Source: Antrodiella citrinella
Lineage: Eukaryota; Basidiomycota; Agaricomycetes; Polyporales; Steccherinaceae
Length of the DNA stretch: 43,938 nt
Assembly: GCA_004802725.1 (NCBI GenBank)
Contig: SGPM01000235.1
Span: 1-43,938 of the forward strand
Direction: 5' to 3'
Below are positions 11,873 to 22,236 of this stretch, piece after piece (within the stretch, counting starts at the first letter, position 1; every line of letters starts with the position of its first letter). The notes beneath the pieces were generated by a model. The model saw only the letters and a program-made list of their open reading frames with translations, was not told where the DNA came from and searched no databases. Both the position numbers and the translations under genes were made by a program.

Positions 11873-12515
11873 GTTGGACCTGACGAACGACTGCGTCAGC
11901 AAACTGAACGAATATTTGTCTTACGTAGCTTCAAGTTGAAGCTTGAACACACCTAAAGATCGTTGAAATCAGGTGTGTATGTGCATGCTGGCGAGGCGGG
12001 GATATCTAAGAAGTATGAGCGAAGATGCAAAGGGTGTTATGTATGTTTAAGAAGGCTCCCGACTGACGGCATCAACAGGAACATCAGATGGTCTTCCAGT
12101 CTCTCTAGTCTACGACGTTGAACTTCTTGCCAGCTGAACCGCACCTCCCAAATCGAGCATGACACTCGCTTATCCGCACACGAATGTTCACCGGAAATAC
12201 GAGAGTCTGGCAAGTTCGATCCTGATGGCCTCCGGTTACAACCGATTCCCTTCCGCTCATCTTCCGCTCATCCGATCGCGAGTCCACATCCCAACAACTT
12301 TAGATAGGTCAAATTTACAGTAAATTGCTCAGATATACCATGTAAGTACTTCTTGGCCACGAGCGATTGTGAGTCAACTCAAAAATCGCGCCGTTCCCAG
12401 GCCCGCATATTGCCGAAGGGCAAACTAATACGCCTGCGCCACACCTGAGCTACCTCAGCCTGAGCCTGAACTTGGCCTGAACAACACTTCGCGTTATTTC
12501 CAAGGACCGTGCTCA
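11873..12515. promoter_or_regulatory. Divergent intergenic region
   Basis: About 640 bp between the serine-rich gene (minus) and the unknown plus-strand gene, so it must carry both promoters. I see no clear TATA box, tRNA or repeat. Confidence 0.4.
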
Positions 12516-13972
12516 ATGGTGATGAAAATGGTCGAGGAAAGCACCTCTCCAGACTCTCACCGTTGCTTTCACGCACCCGACCACATCACCGCCTCTCCCC
12601 ACTGTCGACATCGACAACTGTCCAGTACTCTGCAACCCAGCTTTCAGCGTACGTGGCATCGGGTTGTGATTCATATTGCCGGATGAGTGAACTCATCCCA
12701 TTGTCGTAGTAGTTACCGCATCCAGACGTTCTCGGTGCTTCCCTACATGCCGATCTCGTTCGTTCCCTCGACTTCAACCCGTCTGATCTGCACGCTTTCG
12801 CGGTTTCGGCCAGATTTTGGGAAGCCTTACTTCATCAGGTTCACCGCCTGCCTTTTCTTCTGTGCAAAGCGGCCGAAGTCAGGTGGCGTCTTGGAAGCAA
12901 GGCGACTGCCGTTCAATTGTACGAAGAAGTGAGTCATGTGTGGCATATACGATATTCATTGCAGAATTCTATTGCTCTCTTTATAGGTCAATGCAGAATG
13001 TGGAGACGATTCATTGGAACGGTGGATACGGGCGGCACGATCTGAGGTGTTAAGACAAACTGGCGACATGCGTAAGTCAAAAAAAAATCTATCTACTCGC
13101 GACGACAAACTGAAGCCCGTTACGGTTTAGTGGACGCTTGCAAGGGTGATTCTTCAATGGTCATAACTCCTGGTCAAGAATGGCGATCAACAGTAGTATA
13201 CGATACTCAGTTCCCAACCTCTTTGGACCCACCACCCACAATAGCGGAAATGCGGGAATCTTGGAAGGAAGGTACCATTCTAGATCTCTCGCGGATATAC
13301 AATAACTTCGTGTGCTTGCACGCCGTGGCAATCGAGGATGTCTTTCGATTCAACGATGGTGTAAGTGTGGTCTTTCGGAAAATGTGCTTATTCTGACCTT
13401 TATTGATAGATCATGCGGAGACTGGCTATATTCGGGTTTGATAAAATCCGGGAAATAACGTTACAAGGAGATCCTTTCGTTGAAGGTATTGTTCGCAATG
13501 TGGACGACGCAGGGTCCATACTGCAAGATACGTACAAGGTAACGAGACTTCAGACCTTATGAGTACCCACTGCCCATACACGGATCTGACCTGGACCTAG
13601 GCTCTGCAGGAAGTATGTGCATTTGCACAACGGGAATCCTCTCAACGAAGATGATATGCGACATACACCGGACGCTCATGCGTACCTCGCAGGTCTTACA
13701 CGTGAAATCTGCGCGAAACATTGATTCGGTCTCGTATGTCAATACTGGAATCACACGTGGTATATCTCGCTCTACAGTCATCGTGAACACTCAACGTGGC
13801 ATCATCCAATTCTGCCCCTTCGACGACAAGTTGACGTTGAACTGGATATTTTTTGTGCTCGCTTCAACGTACGTGCACAATGTTTGTTATCGTTGTTCCA
13901 GTTCATCCGTTGACCTTTAAACAGGCTCTGCTTCGTCAGGACGACATCGACCCATTCACAGCTGCCGCGTGA
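12516..13972 (+). pseudogene. Unknown seven-exon fungal gene with one in-frame TGA
   Basis: Seven exons close perfectly in phase: 12516-12648, 12726-12928, 12987-13071, 13131-13360, 13410-13531, 13610-13868, 13925-13972. They give 360 codons including the final stop. Exon 2 is helical (FWEALLHQVHRLPFLLCKAA, then a TAVQLYEE repeat-like helix). Later parts include MVITPGQEWRSTVVYD and YVHLHNGNPLNEDDMRHTPD. No family is recognised. Exon 6 contains a single TGA at 13722-13724, after EICAKH. The same frame stays open for another ~48 codons with protein-like composition (WYISLYSHREHSTWHHP, VDVELDIFCARF) and joins a final exon ending DDIDPFTAAA. Either the gene carries a nonsense mutation or a shorter 295 aa product is made. 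The 13531 donor (GTACAA) and the 13609 acceptor are less certain than the rest. Confidence 0.55.
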
Positions 13973-14107
13973 TCTCACCATGTGTTCATTACAACCCATC
14001 CTTTCGAGGTATGCCTTTCGTAATTTGTGGAATTCGTGAGAGTCTCTGAACTGTATATAGGATGGAAACGGCAGAATGCAATAAGACATACCTGGTATAC
14101 GAGGTTT

Positions 14108-15480
14108 TTATAGGTCCAGGTCTGAAATGGGCAAGCCCTTGTGTTTGAAGATGACTCGTAATCCCTTTAGATCGCCCGAAGATTCGACATAATCCCACCA
14201 CTGCTCATCGCCCACAGTGGCCTCTCTGACAACGGTACAACCAAAGTCGATAACAACCACTCGCAGCGGCTGCCCTCGCGTCGGCGGCGTGAAGAGCAGA
14301 TTGCCTAGGGTCAGATCGCCATGGACGACACCTCGATGCCCGAAACTGTCCACCAGTTGGACCACTGCTTTCAACGCGGGCATGTACGCTCCAAGCTCAT
14401 CGGTGGTCATTTCGCCCAGGGTCTTGCCGTGGATGAACTCCAAGACGATGGCACGTTCGTCGGACTGCGTGACCATGTTTCCCGAGGTGATGAGCCTTGG
14501 GATGACAGAACCTTGCAGATCATGCAAACGCTGATACGCTGAGCATTCCTGTGTAAAGGTATGCGTCAAGCGGCGATAAAAGAACTCCTCGAACATCGCA
14601 TCCCTCTGTGCGAGTTCATCTATATCATCCGGTTGCCGCTTGTAGAAGAGGCTGCTAAGCGCACGCGTAGACATGTGGGCGAGGTTCGGTCGAGCACATA
14701 CAGCAGCCTGCTCAACCACCAAGGTCCACGGCCGAGTGAAGGCGCTCACTAAAGGCGGGTCCCTATCGTTCAGGAAACGAGGGTCGAAGATCTTGAGAAT
14801 GACCCGTTCTCGGCGGGGTTGAGACTCCGCCAGCAGCACGACGCTCTTGGTGAAAGGCAGGAATGGCTTGACAATGTGATATTCGGCTATCCGACCGTCG
14901 CGTGTTCGCAGGCGAATAGAACGACCCTTGGCAAAGATAACGGGAGTCTTGTCGGGGACATATTGGATAACGACGGCAGGAGGGTGAATCGCGCGTCCAT
15001 CCGGCCAAGCGACGTGCCCATGGACGAGGAGCCGTGGAACGTCAGGGCTTTTAAGGCGGCGTGAGCGTTCATACACCTTACGCACTGACTCGAACCGTGA
15101 CTGCGCGGTGCGTTGCATGTATACCTCCCAAAGCACAGCTTCCGGATAGGAAGGGGGAGCCTTCTTGAACAGGTTGTAGTCTTCCAAGGTAGCGAGGCTC
15201 GCTTCGGTGGAGACAGCTGCTCGTTCGATGGAAAGACTCCATGGCGGGGGGATGAATTGGGCGAATCTTGTCTTCGCGAATCGAGCGTCGCGGACTTTGA
15301 GGACTCAGGAGTGACGACTGTCGGAGCAGAAATAGGCCGGAGGTGTAAGGTGCCTCCAGCGTATGTCAAGGCCTCTATTCGAGGGTGTATATGGTCATAG
15401 ATACAGTGAATGTAGACCGTGAAGGTCTCTAATCTACTGTCCGGAGATGTCCGAACACTATCTACTCCGCCACGCGATCA
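14108..15480 (-). pseudogene. Protein-kinase-like locus: broken partial copy fused to a complete copy
   Basis: The complete copy is kinase-fold. It has RVILKIFDPRF (ATP-binding Lys region), AIVLEFIHGKT (hinge), the catalytic loop GVVHGDLTLGNLLF (HGD then N) and IDFGC (metal-binding Asp). It looks like the phosphotransferase/aminoglycoside-kinase-like fungal group rather than a classical Ser/Thr kinase. Upstream in the same frame is a second N-lobe-like segment: VLKVRDARF, PWSLSIERAAV and PPAVVIQYVPDKT mirror ILKIFDPRF, PWTLVVEQAAV and AIVLEFIHGKT. This first copy has no catalytic loop. Its own beginning (LHLRPISAPTVVTPES) is in another frame, with a TGA at 15305-15307 just before VLKV. The open frame runs 15304-14108, but its first ATG is 15118, inside the partial copy. 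A decayed tandem duplication with loss of the first C-lobe fits best. Confidence 0.6.
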
Positions 15481-16331
15481 TGGCGGTTTAACTCCGACAA
15501 GTGTCCTTTCGGGCGGAGCCTCGGCGAGCAAGACGACGTACAAGCCAAGCGGCTGAAGTAGTTTGACGATGGTGTATAATGATAAAGAGGCACGCACTGT
15601 CGTGATTGGCTCTATACTCGTCTGGCACTGGCAATACTAGTGTTGCTGCCGAATCTGTCAGACATCCACACATATGGTTTGAAGGCAGTACTGGTACTTA
15701 CTCGGGCGATACTTGAGGGCTCTCTGTCGTAAATTTCGAGTTGAAATAGACTGGGAGAACAGCAACAACTTGAAGATGTAGCCGTGGCAGCAAATCTATC
15801 TTGCGATTATAATGCGAGCTATGATTATGACTCACGCTGCACAGTAGACCCGCAAGCAATGTCTACCGTGGCGCACAAGTGGGAATAGACACTGGGATCC
15901 GGAGTACATAAACAAGACTGCATGTTTGACTCATCTTCTGAATGCATGCCTGTGCGCGTCACAATACCATTGCCACTGCCAGCCAGATTCCGCCTGATCA
16001 GGGACAAACATTCTTTTGCTTAACTTTTTGTGGTTATAATCACAAAGGATTAGCCTGGACTTCGAACTTCGAAGAGTGGATTATCCGAGTCAGCTTTGAG
16101 GTCAAAACCAATATATTCGCAATAGCTGCAAGAACTCTACATAGTAAGACAATGTATACTTACTCAATTCAAACTGCTATCATACAGCGAGATTTAGTGC
16201 GTAAGTTCGCCTGTAAGTCCTAAAACGGAAACACGAGTTCGCCCTGAAACTGGCGCCGTTGGCAAAGCCGTTGCTCACTGCCTTTCCACACATCCTCGAC
16301 ACCGTTACCTTCGACTTCCTCAACGTCCACC
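15481..16331. other. Intergenic upstream of the epsin gene
   Basis: About 850 bp, relatively A/T-rich after 15700, with only short frames. It should contain the epsin promoter. No TATA box is obvious close to the ATG. Confidence 0.4.
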
Positions 16332-18394
16332 ATGGAACGTCTGGAGTCTCTCGGAAATGCGCTCTCGCAGATCACGATGTATGACATCAAGTCCATGTAC
16401 AACCAAGTGCGTGTATGTTGTGTACATGATACAGCAAGGACTTACAGTACGTTCAGGCCAAGAACGTTGTGCTTAATGTCAGCGAGATGGAGGGCAAAGT
16501 CCGGGACGCCACGAATGACGAGCCATGGTGAGTCTGGGATGATCAAGGTAGCGACACACCAGCTGATAAAGGTGTAGGGGTGCGAGTTCAACGTTGATGC
16601 AAGAGATTGCTCAAGGGTGCGTACGTTCGTAGTCCGTCGCAGAACCATAGCTTATTTCCGTGTGTTCGAAACACAGGACATTCAACTTGTGAGTATCCTG
16701 CCGGGCTGCAGTTGCTGTATATTGACAATATCCGCCACGTAGTCAAAACTTCAATGAGATCATGCCATGTATCTACGCTCGCTTCATGGAGAAAGAAGCA
16801 AAACAATGGCGACAGATATACAAAGTACGTAGATCGACTTACTCAGAGTAATGTATATTCATGTTCTTTCTGCCAGGCTCTCCAATTGCTCGAATATCTG
16901 GTCAAAAATGGCAGTGAGCGCGTCGTGGACGATGCCCGGTCTCACATCGCGACTATCAAGATGCTGCGCAACTTCTATTACATTGACGAGAAGGGGAAGG
17001 ATCAAGGTCTCAATGGTGCGTCCAAGCTCCTGCTCATTATTTCTCTGAAACGCGCTGATCAATACCGTCCAAATTTAGTCCGGAACCGCTCGCGCGAACT
17101 AGTCGAACTTTTGGGTGATGTAGAGAAGATTCGGCAAGAGCGTCGGAAAGCCAAGACAAACAAACACAAGTATACTGGTGCAGGCAATGACGGCGGGTCC
17201 AGTTTCAGCTCTGGTGGTGGTGGACGATATGGCGGGTTTGGGAGTGATAGCTTCTACTCGGGAGGCGCCGGTGGTTCTGCCGGTGGTGGTAGTGGAAGCT
17301 ACAGCGGACGCGACGGAGGTACGTTTCACTCATATCTTAGTTGAGTACAGGTCTCATCGTGTGGCAGATTACGACAGCTACGGCGGAGGAGGCAGTGGCG
17401 GCTTCAGAGACTCAACCTCTCGGAAAGGATATGAAGAATACGAAGCTGGAGATGACGACGTTGTTGCTTCCCGAAGGTCTAATTCTATATCGTCTCCAAC
17501 TTCCGCTGGACCCCGTCGCTCCTCAACATTCCCTTCGTCTCCGTCAGTGCCGGCCGCAAAAGCACCAGAACCTGCGCCGGTAGTAGATTTGCTCGGAATG
17601 GACGACTTCTCTGAGCCAGTCGCCGCTCCAGCCACCAACAAGGCGCTTCCATCTGTGGCTACATCCTTTGACAGTGAGTATAAGTTTTACACATAAAGGG
17701 CCGGTGCTGAGCGTTAAATGTCACAGACGACGACGATTTCGGTGGCTTCCAGGCTGCCACTCCAGCGGCTCCTACGGTTTCAGCCAGTCTTTTCAATGTT
17801 GCCCCGCTTGCTGCTACACCAGCTCAGGCCTTCGGTTCCGTCCCGTTGGCACAGCCCGTGAAGCCTATGTCCCCACCTCTTATCCCACAACAGCAGCGCG
17901 TCCAAGGGAATATTTTCGGCGCACTTGGTGGCACATCGTCGCCACCTCCCATGGGGATGGGATTGGCACCTACACGTTCACAATCGTACATGTCACCGCA
18001 GACTATGCAGCCGCAGAACAACATGTTCGGTGCCCCCGTCATGGCACCGACTGTGACAGGTCAATCGCGGTCTACGCCTGGAGTAGGCACTCCCGGTGTG
18101 AACGCGAAGCCAGCTGCCGCAGGGCCCAAGTCCGGCGGTGGAAACTTCGATGACCTGTGGGCGATGGGTCTTGGCGGGTCTGGAGGCTCTGCAAGCAAGA
18201 GCTCGACGTCTGCTGCTCCTGCTCAGAACAAATCGATCAAGGATTTGGCTCAAGAGAAGGCTCAGGCTGGGATTTGGGGAGCTGCGCAGAAGCCACCGAT
18301 GGGTGCAGGATTTGGATCGTTTGGTGCTACAACGTCGAACAACGCAGCTCCGTCTTCCTCGTCGAACGGTGATATCGACGATCTTTTATTCTAG
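16332..18394 (+). CDS. ent3: Epsin-type ENTH domain protein, Ent3-like
   Basis: Nine exons (16332-16406, 16457-16527, 16578-16616, 16677-16688, 16743-16824, 16877-17015, 17079-17318, 17368-17673, 17727-18394) close in phase to give 543 aa. Residues ~15-150 form an ENTH domain, which binds phosphoinositides on Golgi/endosomal membranes: YDIKSMYNQ, VRDATNDEPWGASSTLMQEI, IYARFMEKEAKQWRQIYKAL and LLEYLVKNGSERVVDDAR. A basic segment (RQERRKAKTNKHKY) is followed by a Gly/Ser-rich stretch. The tail has VVDLLGMDDF and DDDDFGGFQ, which resemble clathrin- and AP-1/GGA gamma-ear-binding motifs, and ends in DIDDLLF. I see no ubiquitin-interacting motif or NPF triplet, which argues for Ent3/epsinR rather than Ent1/2. 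Exon 4 is just 12 nt. Confidence 0.9.
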
Positions 18395-19120
18395 GTACAG
18401 GTACATGGCTCTATTATTATTCAGGAGTGCATGTAGACATTGGGATCATACATATGCATATGTCTTATCATTTTTCTTCCGTTGTCCATGCTACCGCTTG
18501 GGATTGGAACTATATAACTGGCTCGGAGCGATACGATTACTTGGAGGAATGACAGTGGGCGCTAATGATAGTACTTGCTGGCTTATTACTCTCATGGTCG
18601 GACCGAATTTTACGATATTCTCGACTATCAGTAGTCTATCACCGTCTTCTTCCATACTGCCACAATCTCGTCGTGACCTTGGACCATATGGTGTATGGAA
18701 TGATCAAATCCTGAGGCGAAAACGGTGTTCGGAGGCTGATTTCAAAGTCTGTTTCCATTCACGCCTCATGACCTCCAGGACCAGCAGCGACCGCTCATAT
18801 ACGTCTGTACCGCTGTGGTGTACCACACGACGAACGAATGCACCCGTCGGAGGTGTGCTATGGCCTGAGAAGTTGATGTCGAGGTCGGACTTGTCGGAGG
18901 GTCATGCGCATTCTTTTGTCGCCCTCATATCGCCTCTCTGGGTCCCTGCACTTGACCTGCACTGACGTCGCATGTGCTCCGTACCTAGCATGACCGAACG
19001 TTTTGATCGAGACTGGTCAACGCTTAGCGATACCGGCAGCCTACAAGAAGCACTTTGGAATACTTCCGAGGTTGAAGCGTGCCCTCTTCGACCACAGACC
19101 AACACATACCTCCCCAGAAA
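18395..19120. other. Intergenic between epsin and hexosaminidase A
   Basis: About 725 bp with epsin 3' UTR and the promoter of the first GH20 gene. One long plus-strand frame that enters from the epsin gene is an out-of-frame shadow. No other gene seen. Confidence 0.45.
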
Positions 19121-21241
19121 ATGGCGAAGACATCTGCTCTGCTGCTCGTCTCAGCGATGCTCGCGGTCCTGGCGCCGGTGAATGGGCTCTGGCCGCAGCC
19201 TCGGAACCTTACCACGGGTTCCTCTGCGCTCAAGCTCTCTGGAGGGTTTGAGATCTCCATCGCTAGCAGCCTGTACAACGCGCCGCAGGACCTGCAGCAG
19301 GCTATCTCCCGGTCGCATGGGTTCTTGCAGACAGACAAGTTGGAGCGGCTGGTCGTGGGCAGAGGTGATGTGGACAAGCCGGCGCTGACGAAGGCGAAGA
19401 CGTTGAGCCAGCTCACGGTGTCATTGGACAAGGGCGCGACGGTGCAGTCTATCACGGCGGAGGCTCAGAAGCCTATTGAGGAGAGGGATGAGGGATACGT
19501 CTTGGACGTGCCTGCGGATGGCTCTGGTGCTACGCTCACGGCCAATTCGACCCTCGGGTTGTTCAGAGGTCTTACAACCTTTGGTCAGTTGTGGTACCAG
19601 TCCGACTCCACCACATACACCATCGAAGCTCCCATTCACATCGTGGACTCTCCCGCATACGTAAGTGTCTGTTCATCTTCTCATAACGCCAATCTCTAAA
19701 ATGGCGCCGTGTTAGCCTTACCGTGGATATATGCTTGACACGGCGAGAAACTACTTCCCTGTGACCGACATCAAGCGCGCCATTGACGGTATGAGCTGGG
19801 TGAAGATCAACCAGTTCCATTGGCACGTCGTCGACAGCCAGAGTTTCCCTCTTGAGGTTCCTGGCTTTGAAGAGCTCGCTCAGAAGGGTGCTTATGCTTC
19901 ATCCATGGTGTATACCGCGCAGGACGTGCAGGATATTGTCGAGTATGCAGGAGCTGTAAGTTCACCTGCCACTTCTTTGCCTACCAGCCACCTGATCTCT
20001 AAATTCTATAGCGTGGTATCGACGTTCTGGTCGAGATTGACACTCCAGGACATACGTCGGCTATTTCCAAGTCACACCCCGAGCACATTGCTTGCGCGGA
20101 ATCCACCCCTTGGGCTTCGTTTGCAAACGGTAAACATGTTGTTCACCTACTCCTGGTGTTTTGCTCATGTCATTACATTCAGAGCCTCCCGCCGGCCAGC
20201 TTCGTCTCGCATCCAACGCCACTGCCGAATTCACCGCCAACTTGCTTGTTGCGGTGTCTAAGCTCTTCCCCTCAAGTATGATAAGTACCGGAGGCGACGA
20301 GATCAATTCGAACTGTTATGCTCAGGACGCAGAGACACAAGCTTCTTTGAACGCGACGGGTTTGAACTTCACCCAGGCCTTGACAGCGTTCACTCAACAG
20401 AGCCACAACGCTTTGATCAAAGCTGGTAAAACGCCTGTCGTTTGGGAGGGTGCGTTTGTATTGTCATTCAGCAGCACAACGCCCGAACTGACGCTTGCAT
20501 ATTAGAAATGATTCTGAGCTTCAACGTCACTCTTGCTCCGGAGGTCATTGCATTGTGAGTCGTCGTGATAGCCGAGTGAATGGAGGACTCACGTTTTCGT
20601 AGGGTCTGGATCTCCTCTGACGACGTCAAGGGTGTCGCAGAGTCCGGTCACAAGCTGATCCACGCTGCTTCTGATTACTTCTACCTCGTAAGCTGATGCA
20701 TCGCGTAAACATTGTATGGAGGTCCTAACATCATGAGTTTAGGATTGCGGTGGAGGAGGATGGGTTGGTGCCAACCCTGACGGGTTAGTGAATTGTCAGA
20801 TTCTCTTGAAAAGGACACGAACTGATATTATTCTCTTCCGCAATAACAGTAACAGTTGGTGTGATCCGTTCAAGACATGGCAATATTCCTATTCGTTTGA
20901 CCCAGTGGCAAACCTGACCGCAGACGAGGCTAAGCTCGTCCTCGGAGGTGAGTGGTACTGTTGATGCCATGTCATACATTTGTGCTGATTGTATGTCTTT
21001 GCTAGGTCAGCATTTGCTGTGGACTGAACAAACCGGGCCATCTAACCTCGACCCCATTACTTGGCCTCGTGCCGCATCCTCTGCTGAGCTTTTCTGGACT
21101 GGCCCTGGACTCAACATCTCAACCGTTCTCCCTCGCCTGCACGACCTGTCCTTCCGGTTCCAGCAGCGTGGCATTCAGACCATTCCTCTGCAGCCTTTGT
21201 GGTGCGCCCTCCGTCCTGGAGTCTGCGACTTGACTGCATGA
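19121..21241 (+). CDS. Secreted GH20 beta-N-acetylhexosaminidase (copy A)
   Basis: Nine exons (19121-19660, 19716-19955, 20012-20129, 20183-20449, 20506-20554, 20603-20687, 20743-20783, 20850-20947, 21006-21241) close in phase to give 557 aa. The enzyme removes terminal GlcNAc/GalNAc from chitobiose and glycans. A signal peptide ends near residue 22 (AMLAVLAPVNG). An N-terminal hexosaminidase-like domain reaches LFRGLTTFGQLWY. The catalytic barrel shows RGYMLDTARNYFP, FHWHVVDSQSFP, EIDTPGHT, the catalytic Asp-Glu pair in ISTGGDEINSNC, and WPRAASSAELFW. Many N-x-S/T sites fit an extracellular glycoprotein. The gene lies directly upstream of a paralogue in the same orientation (copy B). The start is the first ATG before the signal peptide; a longer frame upstream adds only non-signal sequence. 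Confidence 0.94.
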
Positions 21242-22236
21242 TTACGTTGCGATATCGAACGTTTCAATTCCCGGACTTAGCTATAGTATATCCTTGCTGT
21301 TGTGAGTTCTTGATTCCGTGCTAAGATCTTTTGTATACCTCCGTTCAGACTTTGCGAAGATTGAACAATTAACATGCATCGTTATCAGTTCATGATCCTC
21401 TTGGCTCCTCGAGCACACTGAGTACTGATCAGCCGTTCGATGTTTGAAATTAATGGACTTCCCGCAGGCCGTCTGGAACGACTTTTGCTGTCCTAAATTC
21501 CAGAATGACCACCAATCAACCGTTATCGAGTAACATTTTGAAAGTTCGATATGTTTTCTAAAGCTTACCAGAACACGAAATTTAAATATAGAGAGGGGGG
21601 GGGGGTGACCCGCCTTCCAAACATACAAGCACCGTTGACACCGGTACCTCCCGCCCATGCCGTCTGATTCGCTGGATCTCTTTGAGGTCTCCCGGTCCTC
21701 CGCGTACCGTCCCCTGCCGACAAGTAAGTAAAAGCTGTTCAGAAATCGGTTCTAACATCGTTTCAGGCGCGCCATCCATCGCGATACGGTTAGAAAACCC
21801 AGAATCACTGTCCCATCGTCATACAACTTGACGCCAGCAGTCTGGAACTTGGAAGTTCTAAATCCCTACGGGAAGTCATCCATTTGACACTTACTCCACC
21901 CTCCCTTTATCGCAATCCTCAAGCGAATGCTAGCTAAATTTACAATCTTGGATATCCAAATGCCGTCCCTGGGCCTGAAGCTTGAAATCTAGGCCTGAAG
22001 TTCCACATGTGTGCGCATATGGCCACCGCCACACTATCACCGTTAGACAGCTTCAGACTTGCTTCAGACGGCTTCGTGCTTCGTTCGCAGCCGAAAGAAT
22101 TGCAAAACGGACATGTGACTTCTCTTCAAGAAGACCTGGTGATCATTCTACAAATCGTCTGCTACTCCGTTATCTGCGGTGGAGAGGAGATAAAAGGTAA
22201 GATGTTTTGAATTCGAGTACCAGCGCGTTACTCAAC
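21242..22236. other. Spacer between the two hexosaminidases
   Basis: About 1 kb. It holds a run of 11 G at about 21595-21605, a possible tiny spliced gene (21657-21831) and, just before the copy B start, a weak TATA-like GATAAAAGG near 22190. Otherwise no gene. Confidence 0.45.
21657..21831 (+). CDS. Possible two-exon small protein or gene fragment (43 aa)
   Basis: ATG at 21657 opens a frame reading MPSDSLDLFEVSRSSAYRPL. It reaches a good donor (GTAAGT at 21724) and resumes after TTTCAG (21766) in phase, stopping at TGA 21829-21831. The 43 intron bases have normal splice ends. The beginning looks like the disordered N-terminus of a larger fungal protein. It may be the preserved first exons of a lost gene, a real micropeptide, or chance. 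Confidence 0.25.

Noticed and set aside
18138..18965. 275-residue plus-strand frame overlapping the end of the epsin gene
   Set aside because: It is the epsin last exon read out of frame, continuing into the 3' UTR.
19588..19660. Frameshift suspected at the end of the first exon in hexosaminidase A
   Set aside because: A normal donor (GTAAGT at 19661) explains the change of frame, and the same exon border occurs in copy B.
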